A model generated the notes under the pieces. It was not told the DNA's origin. It worked only from the letters and a program-made list of their open reading frames with translations, and searched no databases. Positions 19,138 through 30,686 of a stretch of DNA of 64,000 bases are shown piece by piece. Position 1 is the first letter of the stretch; every line of letters begins with the position of its first letter. Location: positions 186,001 to 250,000 of the forward strand of contig CAVQRC010000016.1 of NCBI GenBank assembly GCA_963715045.1. The letters are read 5' to 3'. A program made the translations under genes and the position numbers. The stretch comes from CAVQRC01 sp963715045 (GTDB lineage: Bacteria > Planctomycetota > Planctomycetia > Pirellulales > Lacipirellulaceae).

Positions 19138-22100
19138 ATGAATCACAACACCAGAAAATCACAAAGACACTACTCCTGTTGGGACGGACGCGATTGCCGT
19201 TGTCGGCATGGCGGGTCGATTCCCCGGGGCGTCGAACATCGCCGAGTTCTGGCGAAATTTGACGGCGGGCATCGAGTCGACGCAACGCTTCAGTTCCGCC
19301 GAACTGAGGGCCGCGGGCGTCTCCGCCGAGACGGTCGCCGATCCGGCCTACGTGCCCGTCTCGGCCCCGCTGAAAGACGCGGATTGCTTCGATGCCGGCT
19401 TCTTCGGCTACAGCCGCCGCGAGGCGGAGCTCATGGATCCCCAGCAGCGGCACTTTCTCGAATTGGCCTACGCGGCCATTCAGGATGCCGGGTACGTACC
19501 CCACGCGATGACCAGTCGGGTCGGGGTCTTCGGAGGCGTCGCCCGGAATACCTATTTCCTCCGCCATGCCGAGACGTATCGCGAATTGTTTGATCAGGGT
19601 TCGCTCTATGAGGCGGTCCTCGGCAGCGAAAAGGAGTTCGCCGCCACGCGCGTGGCCTTCAAGCTCAACTTGAAGGGACCGGCGATCAACGTGCAGACGG
19701 CCTGCTCGACCTCGGGCGTGGCGATCCACCTCGCCTGCCAGAGTCTGCTTAACGGCGAGTGCGAGATGGCACTCGCCGGCGGCGGTCGCATCCGCGTGCC
19801 GCTGCAGGCCGGTTACCTGTACGTCGAGGGCGGCATCCCCTCGCCGGACGGTCGTTGCCGGGCGTTCGACGCCGCGGCCAACGGGTGCGTGTTCGGCAGC
19901 GGGATGGCAATCGTCGCCCTCAAGCGGCTTGTCGACGCGATCCGCGATCGGGATCCGATCCACGCCGTGATTCGCGCGACCGCGATCAACAATGACGGTT
20001 CCGACAAAATCGGCTTCACCGCGCCCAGCGTCAGCGGTCAGGCGGACGTGATCGAAGAGGCGCTGGCACTTGCCGACGTCACCGCCGAATCCATCGGATA
20101 CGTCGAAGCCCACGGAACCGGGACCACCCTCGGCGATCCGATCGAGATCGCCGCCCTGACAAAGGCGTTTCGGACGAGCACCCATCGGACCGGGTACTGC
20201 GCGATCGGTTCGCTGAAGACCAACATCGGTCACCTCGACGCCGGAGCGGGTGTCGCCGGTTTAATCAAGGCCGCCCTCGCGCTGAAGCATGGCCGGATAC
20301 CGGCGAGCCTGAACTACTCGTCGCCGAATCCGCAGATCGACTTCGCCGCGAGCCCGTTCTTCGTCAACGATCGGCTCCGTGAATGGCCGCCCGGTCCGCA
20401 CCCGCGGCGGGCAGGCGTCAGCTCATTCGGATTGGGCGGGACCAATTTTCACGCCATCCTGGAAGAACCGCCGCCCGCCCCGTCGCCCCAGCCGGATGCT
20501 GGTAGACCGCAGCTACTCACGCTTTCGGCACGGTCACCCAACGCGTTATTGTCCTCCTGCCAGCGACTCGCGGAGTACCTCGAGAACAACGCGGATGCAA
20601 TTCTGGCCGACGTGGCCTACACGCTTCATGTCGCGCGGCCCGAATTCTCCTGCCGCGCGAGCCGGGTCTGCGACGATCGCCGCCAGGCCATCGAAGCGCT
20701 CCGCCAGTTCACAGCGGATGATTTCGAGACGGTCGCCACGGACAGCCCGGTCGTCGCGTTCATGTTTCCAGGCCAGGGTGCACAACACGTGCAGATGGGT
20801 CGGGACCTCTACGAACACGAGAGTGTTTTCCGCAGCCATGTCGACGCCGCCGCGGAAGTGCTCGAACCGCTGTTGAATCTCGACATCCGCGAACTGCTCT
20901 ACCCGCGTGAGCAGACGGACTGTAGCACCCGATTGACGGCAACCGAGATCGCTCAGCCGGCCATGTACGTCATCGAGTATGCCCAGGCAAAGCTCTGGGA
21001 GTCGTGGGGCATTCGCCCGACGTGCATGATTGGCCACAGCGTGGGCGAGTTTGTGGCTGCCACGCTGGCCGGCGTGCTTCGCTTCGAAGATACGCTGCGG
21101 CTGCTCGTTGCCCGCGGGCGGCTTATGCAGGCCCAGCCACCCGGTTTGATGCTGGCCGTCATGCTTCCCGAAGAACGGGTCAGCCATTACTGCGGCCAGG
21201 ACGTGCACGTTGCCGCCGTCAATGCGCCCGAATCGTGCGTTGTCTCCGGGCCGAGCGCTGACATCGCCGCCCTTCAGCGGCGCCTCGCCGACGAAAACAT
21301 CACCTCGCGACGACTCGAGACATCGCACGCGTTTCATTCGCCGATGATGCAGCCCGCCGTCGAGCCTTTCGTCGAAGAAGTCCGCCGCGTTCGCCTGCAA
21401 CCACCCGAGCTCCCATTCATCTCTTGCGTTACGGGAACCTGGATCACGGCCGATCAGGCGACCGACCCGGGCTACTGGGGAATCCAGCTTCGGGAACCCG
21501 TGCGGTTCAGCCGGGGGATGGAGACCATTCAGCAGACGGCCCAGGTGTTGCTCGAGGTCGGCCCCGGGCAGACGTTGTGCTACCTGGCCCAGCAGCACGA
21601 ACTGCAGCACGACGTGACAGGCCAGCCGCTCGTCGCGATCGCTTCGTCACGGCACCCTCGTGAACAAGAATCGGACGTGCGTTGCCTGGCGCGTGCCCTC
21701 GGCCGGCTGTGGCAGGTCGGTGTCGAAATCAATTGGGAGCGGCTCCACGACGGCCAGAATCGTCGCCGCCTGAGTCTGCCGACCTATCCCTTCGAGCGGA
21801 CACGTTACTGGCTGGCCGGCCGGTCGCCGACCCCTGCAGTGAGCAACGACGCAGTCTCGGCCGCCGCACCGACGGTCGAGCCTGCCACCGAGCCGCTCTC
21901 ATCACCCCCCTCCGATCGTCCCTGGCTTGCCGATCTCTCCATCTCCGAACGCAAAAGCCTGGTCATTGCGGAAATCAATCGCATTCTGCACGAACTCAGT
22001 GGCGAGGATCTTGATCAGGTTGACCCCGACGCGACTTTTCTCGAGCTCGGTTTCGATTCGCTGTTTCTGACTCAGGCAAACGCGGCTTTCCAAAGGCGTT

Positions 22101-25100
22101 TCCAGGTCAAGCTCACGTTTCGCCAGCTCTTCGCCGATGCCCCCTCGCCCGCGGCGCTGGCCGGGTACATCGTCGATCAGCTCCCGGCGGCGGCCGAAGT
22201 TGTCACGGCTCCGCCGGCCACGAGTCCAACACCCGCCGCCGCTCACCCACCCCGACCGGCAATCGCAGACGAGAAAATCGTGGAACCGGCGGCATCCGCG
22301 GCGGCTCTGCGCGACGTCGCAGACGTCGCAACTCCGATCCGCGGCCTGGGTCCCTACCGCCCCATCACAAAAGCCGTGAGTCGTGAACTCACCGAACGAC
22401 AACGCGAGTTCCTCGCCGATCTGACGCGTCGCTACAACGCCAAGACTGCCGGCTCCAAACGACTTGCTCAGCGGCATCGCAGGCACCTCGCCGACCCGCG
22501 GACCGTTGCCGGTTTCCGCCTGCAGTGGAAGGAATGCGTTTACCCGATCACGGCGAAGCGGTCGTCGGGCGGTTGCATCTGGGACGTCGACGGCAACAAG
22601 TACATCGATGTCGCGATGGGTTTCGGCGTCTACCTGCTGGGGCATTCACCGCGGACCATCACCCGGGCGATTCGCCGCCAACTCTCCGATGCCTGGTCGA
22701 TCGGCCCGCAGACGTTGCTTGCGGGCCAGGTCGCGGAGCAGATTCGCGACATGACCGGCATGGAGCGGGTGGCGTTTTGCAATACCGGGTCGGAAGCCGT
22801 TCTGGCCGCTCTCCGCGTGGCGCGTACCGTAACGGGCCGCGACAAGATCGCCACTTTCTCCGACGACTACCACGGCATCTTTGACGAGGTACTGGGTCGA
22901 AATGTGTCCGTCGGGGGGCAGACCTCGACGCTACCAGTCGCGCCGGGCATTCCGCGATCGGCGCTCGAGAACTTGCTCCTGCTCGACTACGGCGATCCAA
23001 GATCGCTGGAGCGGATCGCGGCCCAGGCCGATGAAATCGCGGCGGTGATCGTCGAACCCGTACGAACCCGCAACCCGGATCTGCAGCCCCGCGAATTCCT
23101 GCACGCGCTTCGCAAACTGACGGCCGAACGTGAAGTCGCCTTCGTGCTCGACGAGATGGTGACCGGTTTCCGGGTGTCACCCGGCGGTGCTCAGGCGTGG
23201 TTCGGTCTCGAAGCGGACATCGCCACTTACGGGAAAATCTGTGGGGGGGGAATGCCGATCGGGGTCATCGCAGGCAAGCGCGAGTACCTCGATGCGCTCG
23301 ACGGCGGGATGTGGCAATTCGGCGACGAGTCGGTCCCCGAAGCGGGCGTGACGTGGTTCGCGGGTACGTTCGTCAGGCATCCGCTCGCCCTGGCGGCCGC
23401 CCAGGCCATGCTCGCTCATCTCGACCAGGCGGGACCCGAACTGCAACAGGAATTGACCGCCAGGACGACCGACTTTGTCGACCGGGTGAACGCCCATTAT
23501 CGGAAAATCGGGGCCCCCCTCCGGCTGCAACACTTCAGTTCGTTCTTTCTGCTCACGTTCGAGGCCGGAGAGGAGTTCTCCAGCTTGTTCTACTGCTGCC
23601 TGCGAGACCGTGGCATTCACATCACCGACAATCGGGCCGCGTTTCTCTCCACAGCCCACACGGCCCGCGATCTCGATCGCCTCGCCGAGGCGTTCACGTC
23701 CACCGCCGAAGATCTCATGGCGGCCGGCTTCCTCGAGCGCCGCTCGGCCGGTGCACCGACCGCCGCCGCTGCCCGCTTGCCGCACGAGCCCACCAACGCG
23801 ATCGCAATCGCAAACAGTGGGCTTGCCAGCGGCGACCGTCGCGTGCCGCTGACCGCAGGCCAATCGGAAATCTGGCTTGCCGCATCGCTCGGTCGCGATG
23901 TGAATTGTTCCTACAACCTTTCGTTTACGCTGCGGCTCGAGGGACCGTTGCACGTCGAATCGATGCAGTCGGCGATGCAGCAGCTCGTCGACCGGCACGA
24001 TGCACTGCGGGCGGTTGTCGACATGGATGGTCAGACGCAGACCATCCGTGCCCAGGCCGCGATCGAGATCCCGCTCAGGGATCTTTCGTCGCTGCCTGCT
24101 GCGGACCGCGTTGCGAAATTAGACGCGTTACGCGAGGCGGCCGTTGCCACACCGTTCGTGCTCGAACGCGGCCCGCTGTATCGATTCGAGCTGATTCGCA
24201 TCACCGACCAGGAACATCTGGTGTTCCTCACGATGCATCACATCGTGTGTGACGGTTTTTCGACTGGCGTTCTGCTGAAGGATCTCAGCGAGCTGTACTC
24301 CGCCATCAGCGAACGACGTCCGCCCGATCTTCCCGAGCCGGCTTCATTCGCCGACTACGCGGTGCAACATGCCCGCGGAACAGAATCGGAAGACAGCATG
24401 GCGTACTGGGCGGACCGCCTCCGCGATCCGCCCGCGGTGGTCGACCTTCCCGCCGATCGGCCCCGCCCCCCGCAAAAAACCTATCGAGCAGGGCGGGTCC
24501 AGCACGATCTCGATCCGGCCCTCGCCACGGCACTCGTCGAACTCGCCGCGGACCACCACTGCACCTTGTTTGCTCTGGTCTATTCCGCGTTCACGGCTTA
24601 CCTCGAGCGACTCACCGACCAGCAGGATCTCGTCGTTCCCATCGTCGCTGCCGGTCACGCGCTCGGCGGCCATCCTCGGCAAGTCGGACATCTGGCCAAC
24701 CTGTTGCCGGTTCGAGCCCGGGTCAACGCGGACCGCTCATTCGAAGATCACCTCGGAGCGACCACGCATCGCCTGCTCGACGCCTTTGATCACTGGACCT
24801 GCACCTACGGCTCGCTGATTACCACGATGCGGCTGCCACGCGACCCGGCGCGACTACCGCTCGCTTCGGTCGTGTTCAACATGGATCCTCCGCCGGCCGA
24901 TTTGCGGTTCGACAAGCTTGCCGTGACGCCGGGCTCGAACCCGCGGCGATTCGAGAACTTCGATTGGTTCTTTAATGTCTTACCCCGCCGCGACCGTGGC
25001 CTGGCTTTCGAGTGCACCTTCAATTCCGACCTGTTCGACGAAGCCACTACCCGCCGCCGTCTGGCAGCATTCGAAACGTTTCTGGCCGGAATCGTCGCCG

Positions 25101-28100
25101 AACCGTGGCAGCAAATCGACGCCCTGCCGTTGATCACGCCCGTTGAAGCCACGCAGCTTAACGAATGGAATCAAACTCGCACCTCGTACGATCGTGATGC
25201 ATGTCTGACCCATTTGTTTGCCCGGCAAGTTGCCCGGACGCCCGAGGCTCCAGCCGTTCGCGATGCGGAAACCCAACTCACCTACCGCCAGCTGGATGAG
25301 CTTTCCCACCAGGTTGCGTCGGCCCTGGTCGCCCGCGGTGTCGTCGACGGCCAGCTCGTCGGCATCGCCACCGCCCGTAATGTCAACCTCGTGGCAGGAC
25401 TGCTCGGCATCCTCAAGGCAGGCGCCGCATATCTGCCATTGGATCTCGAGTTCCCAGCAGCCAGATTGCGGTACATGCTCGACGACGCAGACGTGCAACT
25501 CGTGGTTACCGAAAGTTCGCTCAACGATCGCGTCGCCGCCTTTCGAGGTCGAAACGCTCGCGGTCGATACGGTCATCGCGGCCACAAATGGGGCCCCGCT
25601 CGCTGACGTTTTAGGGCCTCAGCATGCGGACGACATCGTCTACACGATCTACACGTCGGGCTCGACGGGCCGGCCCAAGGGCGTCGACGTACCTCATCGG
25701 GCGCTCGTCAATTTCCTGCAATCGATGCAGCAGCGACCCGGCTTCGCGGCGGGGGAAACGCTGCTGGCGATCACCACGCTCTCGTTCGATATCGCCGCTC
25801 TCGAGATCTGGTTGCCGCTCGTCACGGGCGGTCGCGTCGAACTGGTCGAGTCGCCAGTGGTCGGAGATCCGCACGCCTTGAGCGAACGCATCGGCCGAGT
25901 TCAGCCGCACGTCATTCAGGCCACACCGGCCACATTTCGGATGTTGCTCACGGCGGGCTGGCAGGGGCACCCGGAGCTTCGGATCCTGTGCGGAGGGGAA
26001 GCGTTGCCAGCGGAACTCGTCGGGCCGCTGCGAGATCGCTGCGGCGAGCTGTGGAACATGTACGGGCCGACAGAGACCACGATCTGGTCGACGATCGAGC
26101 CCGTCGAAGCGGAACCGCCATCCATCTCGATCGGTCGGCCGATTGCCAACACCCGGATCTATGTCCTGGATCGGCGGCAACAACGCGTACCGATTGGCGT
26201 CGTCGGCGAACTCTACATCGGCGGCGAGGGTCTCGCCTGCGGTTATCGCAATCGTCCCGAACTCACGGCCGAGAGGTTTCTCGCCGATCCGTTCTCGAAC
26301 GAGCCCTCGGGAAGGATGTACCGCACCGGAGATCTCGCCCGATTCCTCCCGGACGGACGGCTGGAGTGCCTGGGCCGCGTCGATCAGCAGATCAAACTTC
26401 GCGGCTTTCGTATCGAGCCAGGAGAGATCGAGGCTCGGCTCGTCGAACTGCCCGAGATCGAGCAGGCCGTGGTCGCGACTCACGAACCGACGGCCGGTGA
26501 TCTGAGGCTTGTCGCCTGGTACACGCTCGCCGGCAACACGTCCGTGTCAGAATCGCGACTCCGAAGCTACGTTCGCGGGGCGGTCCCCGAATACATGGTC
26601 CCTTCGCGGTTCGTCCGCTTGGACCGATTCCCACAGACGCCCAACGGCAAGGTCGATCGTCGTCGGCTTCCCGAACCGGCGGCAGCGACGAGTGCCGCCG
26701 GGGCGATGATCCCCCATCGCGCGACCACTTCGTCGCCGCCCGCTTCCGAGCGTCAAGCATCCTTTGAACGGATCGCCGGGCGGGCACGCGAGCTTGAGGC
26801 TCAATTCGCGATTCCCCGAGCCGAAGAAATGCCGGCCCTTAAACAAGCTTTGAACGATCTCTGCCGAGCTCACGTGTGCCGGTATCTGCTCGAGGCCGAT
26901 GAGGAGTTCCGCCAGCACGTGGTCCGCGACATCGACGCCCAACGCAAGACGCTCGGCGTGATCCCCGCGTTCCGCAAGTTTCACGAATACATGCTCCGTG
27001 TGCTCGCGGAGGATGGCGTGATCGAACGCCGCGGAGGCGCGTTCACCGTCCTGGAGGATCCCCGCATTCATGCCGACACCGATGTCGCTGCGGAGCGGGT
27101 ACGTGCGGTCGCCGCCGGGTTCGCGGGCACCATCGAGTTGCTCGACCATTGCGGGCGACACTATCGGGACGTTCTCTCGGGCGAGATTCCCGGCATCAGC
27201 GTATTGTTCGTCGACGGCAACCGCGAATTCCTGGACCAGAAACTTCGCCGCGAGACGGTCGAGCACCGCAATCTGAGAGTCTACCGGCGGGTGGCCGTCG
27301 AGTTCGTCGCTGAATTGGCCAGTAGTCGCCAGCTCCGGATTCTCGAGATCGGAGGCGGAGGAGGCACCCTCACCTGGGAACTCGCCGAAGCACTCCGCGG
27401 ATGCGATGCCCAATATACGTTCACCGATATTGGGCCCTCGATCGTCGCCGCCGCCCGCCGAGAGGCCGCTTCACGAGGACTCGTTTCGATTGATTTTCGC
27501 ACCCTCGACATCACGCGGGATCCGGCCGGACAGGGATTCGCCAACGAGCAATTCGATATCGTCCTGGGCCTCAACGTGGTGCACGCAACGCCCGACCTCG
27601 ACGATTCGCTGATGCAACTCACGAAGCTGCTCGTACCGGGCGGGATCCTGGCCCTCATCGAGTATGTGCGGTCTCCGCGATGGGACGACTTGATCTGGGG
27701 TGTGACTGAGGGCTGGTGGTGCTTCGAAGACGCCTACCGCGACCACATCGCCCTGACCGACATCGCGACCTGGGAAAGCGTTCTTCACGACCGGGGCTTC
27801 GTCGATGTCCGCGGCATCCCGGCGGCAGAAGCCCACGATCGAACCGACGGTGCCCTGATCCTCGCCGCCACGCCGACGGCGGCAGCGGTCCCCGCAAGCG
27901 TATTCGAGCCGACCACGGCAAGTCGGGTCGCGGCGGCCCCCCGCGATGCTTACGAGCGGCACCTGTGCAATCTCTGGCAGGCGCTCTTGCATGTCAAACC
28001 GGTTGGCATCCGCGACGACTTCTTCGATCTCGGTGGTCACTCACTGCTCGCCGTGGAATTGGTCACGCAGATCGAACGGGTCTACGGCAAACGACTTCCC

Positions 28101-29099
28101 CTCGCCACGCTGCTCGAAGCCCGCACCGTCGCGGCCCTCGCGAACGTCCTCCGCACCGAGGACTGGCAACCGAAATGGAACAGCCTCGTCCCGATGCGAC
28201 CAGGCGGGACACGGCCGCCGCTGTTTTTGATGCACAGCCACGGGGGCAATGTGCTCGAGTACGCCCCGCTTGTCGAGCACCTCGGCGAAGACCAACCCGT
28301 GTATGCGCTCCAGGCCCGCGGACTGGACGGCAACATCGATCCGCACCCTTCCATCAGCGACATGGCAGCCGCGTACATCGGCGAAATCAAGGCCCTCCAG
28401 CCGGAGGGACCCTACTACCTGGGCGGGTTCTGTTTCGGGGGTCATCTGGCCCTCGAAGTCGCCCAGCAATTCGCCAGCCAGGGCGACGAAGTTGCCGCGG
28501 TCGTGCTGATCCAGACGCAGACCGAAGATTTCGCCGCCGCGGCGCGCGGTATCAAGAAGCTCCAGCGGCACGTCCATCGTCTGCGGCATCGTCTCGCGCT
28601 CGAACGTACGCACCTCGCCCAGCAGGGCTCGCGGGCGCAGCTCGGACAGCTGTTGCAGCGGCTGCGACGGTTGGGCATGGTGGTTCGCGGGCGCATCGCA
28701 GTCGCCACTGACCCGCTGTTGGCCCGTCTCGGTTATCGGCCGGCACGTCGCTCGCTGGGATTCATCGAGCAAGCTCTGGCTGCGGCCCATGAGAGAGCGA
28801 TCGCGAATCACACGCCGCCGCCCTACGCGGGCAAGGTCTATCTGTTTCGGGCCGAACAGCAACGGCGCGGATTGCCGCCCGATCCCACGCTTGGCCTGAA
28901 GAGCGTCCTGGAAGGCCCGATCGAGACTGCGGTTGCACCGGGTCTCCAACAAACCATGCTCAGCGAACCCCACGTGCGAACACTCGCCGCAAGAATCGCC
29001 GCCACCCTGCGCGAATCCGAACCGGCAGAGCCAGGGCCGAGTACTGGAACGTCTTCCAGCGACACGGCTGCGGCACCCGCGTTGACGGCAGCGACTTGA
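19138..29099 (+). CDS. Hybrid PKS-NRPS: KS-AT-ACP-AMT-C-A(Gly-like)-MT-PCP-TE, two frameshifts
   Basis: About 3320 residues. KS (about 19187-20475): QTACSTSG, EAHGTGTTLGDP, KTNIGHLDAG. AT (about 20751-21650): GHSVGEF and HAFHSPMM, the malonyl-type signature. ACP: LELGFDSLF, Ser at 22068. Class-III aminotransferase (about 22480-23730): NTGSEAVLAALRVAR and PLP Lys 23234-23236 in TYGKICGGGMPIG. C (about 23830-25130): HHIVCDG. A (about 25140-26670): YTSGSTGRPKG, pocket D-I-L-Q-L-G-M-I-W-K, one off a glycine code. Methyltransferase of PKS type (about 26755-27870): LEIGGGGGTLTWELA, GWWCFED. PCP: LGGHSLL, Ser at 28041. TE (about 28190-28990): GGFCFGG, Cys in place of Ser. The likely start ATG 19138 needs one base restored near 19165; otherwise ATG 19208 trims the KS. 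A second frameshift is near 25540. No KR is present, so the beta-keto group would be transaminated, as in mycosubtilin-type systems. Confidence 0.9.
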
Positions 29100-29167
29100 T
29101 CTGCTCGGTCCGATCCCTCGAATCGTTACACGTACGCTAATCAGAGCGTGATTGAGTTCGAGCCCCG

Positions 29168-29205
29168 CTCGCGTGGTCAGGACCGCCACCGAGTCGCCAC
29201 GCGAG
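29168..29205 (+). terminator. Stem-loop after the megasynthase gene, possible terminator
   Basis: Perfect 9-bp arms CTCGCGTGG (29168-29176) and CCACGCGAG (29197-29205) enclose a 20-base loop, 69 bases after the PKS-NRPS stop. There is no U-tract, so rho-independent function is uncertain, but the place fits the end of the polysaccharide transcript. Confidence 0.35.
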
Positions 29206-29330
29206 TGATCTAGGGTTTGAGAGGCCCGTACTCAAAGGCCGCGAGTGGCCCGAACTGCGGCGATTCCCTGCTCGAGTTGGGTCGCTTCAGACGTCGTGGG
29301 TCCGAGTCGGATACTTCACAGAGCAAGCGT

Positions 29331-30506
29331 ATGTTCAGCCATCCAGACCACGCAGCAACCAATAACAACGCGGCATCTTCGAATTCGATCGAAGACCGTC
29401 TCGCACAGCTTACCGCCTGGCGGCCGCAAGTCATCGTTCGTTTGGTGGCTTACGGAGCTTTCACGTTTTTCGCCGCCGTCGGATCAATCGTGCTGATGAT
29501 CTCACGCTTCGCGGCATGGCAGAACATGCTGCCGCCTGCCGCACCACAGCCGACGTTTCGGCAGCTGCTCAATAACCGACCAGATCTGTTTGCGACGAGC
29601 CTCATTGCCGGCAGTCTCGGCGCCGTGCTGTATTACACCGGGCTCCTTATGTGGCGGAGACTATTCGGCGCGGACGACCGGCCGCCGCGGTTGATCGTGT
29701 GGATGTTCACGGCAATGCCGCTGATGTTCGTGGTGATGGGTATGGGCATGACGCTCACCAGGGGTGGCGTCGTCGTGGCACTCAGTACTCCGATCCTGCT
29801 TGGCTATGGGCTGGCGCTCGTACCGTTGGAAATCGGCGCGCTCGCACTGGCTCTGATCCAACTTGCCCGCCGGCAGATTCGCGAGGTGCCGCAGCCGATA
29901 GAAGCAGAAAACCTGCCAAGGAACGTTGCGAAATACTTTTCCGCCGCGGAGGTCGAAGCACTCGAGGCAGGGCTGATGCCCCTCGGTGACTTCAGCTATC
30001 GGCCCGGCACGCACAAGTACCGCCGCTGCTGGATGGCAGCCAGCGGCGGGTACTTTGTGGACGCCACTTGGGTCCATGCCGGAAAGACAACTCTCCGTGC
30101 AGTCGGGGTCTTCAGCGCTACGAGCGATGGCCACTACTTCGAGACGGTCGATTCGCGGATTCCGGGCGTTGTGATCACGGTCGATAAGCCTGACACGCTC
30201 GCCCACATCGATTGCGTTGTCGGCGCGTCGCTGCCAGAACTCCTGGAGAGACACTTCACGAACGTCACGCATCGGGTACGCGAGTCGGACTGCGGTCCGC
30301 TCGAGTTCGCGGCCGACGACCTGCATGCTCTCAGCAGGTACGGCGTCGCAGCCCAGATGAGAGCGACCGCAGTGCCATTGCTCTGGCTTGGCAATCCTTA
30401 CGCGGGCCGCGCGTTACCACCGCTTCCCGGCACGATCGCCGCAGAGGGTGGAGACCGCGAGCCGGCAGCGGAGGCCCGCGGTGATACACTCTCTGGAGCG
30501 CGGTGA
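29331..30506 (+). CDS. Membrane protein of unknown function, four predicted helices
   Basis: 391 residues from ATG 29331; an upstream in-frame TTG at 29217 would add a non-conserved Arg/Ser-rich tail. The N-terminal half has four hydrophobic segments (around residues 36-55, 85-107, 118-138 and 145-170), beginning VIVRLVAYGAFTFFAAVGSI and ending PLEIGALALALIQLARRQI. The C-terminal 190 residues are soluble with no recognised motif (AAEVEALEAGLMPLGDFSY, then a beta-rich stretch and ITVDKPDTLAHID). The gene follows the polysaccharide/PKS locus on the same strand after 230 bases with a stem-loop, so it may be an independent unit. I do not recognise the family; the four-helix plus sensor-like soluble tail is all that can be said. 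Confidence 0.7.
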   Translation: MFSHPDHAATNNNAASSNSIEDRLAQLTAWRPQVIVRLVAYGAFTFFAAVGSIVLMISRFAAWQNMLPPAAPQPTFRQLLNNRPDLFATSLIAGSLGAVLYYTGLLMWRRLFGADDRPPRLIVWMFTAMPLMFVVMGMGMTLTRGGVVVALSTPILLGYGLALVPLEIGALALALIQLARRQIREVPQPIEAENLPRNVAKYFSAAEVEALEAGLMPLGDFSYRPGTHKYRRCWMAASGGYFVDATWVHAGKTTLRAVGVFSATSDGHYFETVDSRIPGVVITVDKPDTLAHIDCVVGASLPELLERHFTNVTHRVRESDCGPLEFAADDLHALSRYGVAAQMRATAVPLLWLGNPYAGRALPPLPGTIAAEGGDREPAAEARGDTLSGAR

Positions 30507-30517
30507 TTCATCACCGC
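30500..30517. terminator. Short perfect hairpin overlapping the membrane-protein stop codon
   Basis: GCGGTGAT (30500-30507) and ATCACCGC (30510-30517) are perfect inverted repeats followed by TTT at 30518-30520. The stop TGA (30504-30506) lies in the left arm. A weak intrinsic terminator is plausible; the next gene is convergent, so it may serve both. Confidence 0.4.
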
Positions 30518-30686
30518 TTTCATAGGACCACCTCCGGCCGACTCGGCACCGCCGCCGCCTCGAATGCCCGGCCCGGATTTCACGTACGCAAATCAAGCCG
30601 TTCCAGCGCGGAGCATACGACCCCCGCGGCCAGCTCGCAAAATACCAAAGCGGCAACAAGTTGCCGCACTCCACATTGGGCCTCGT

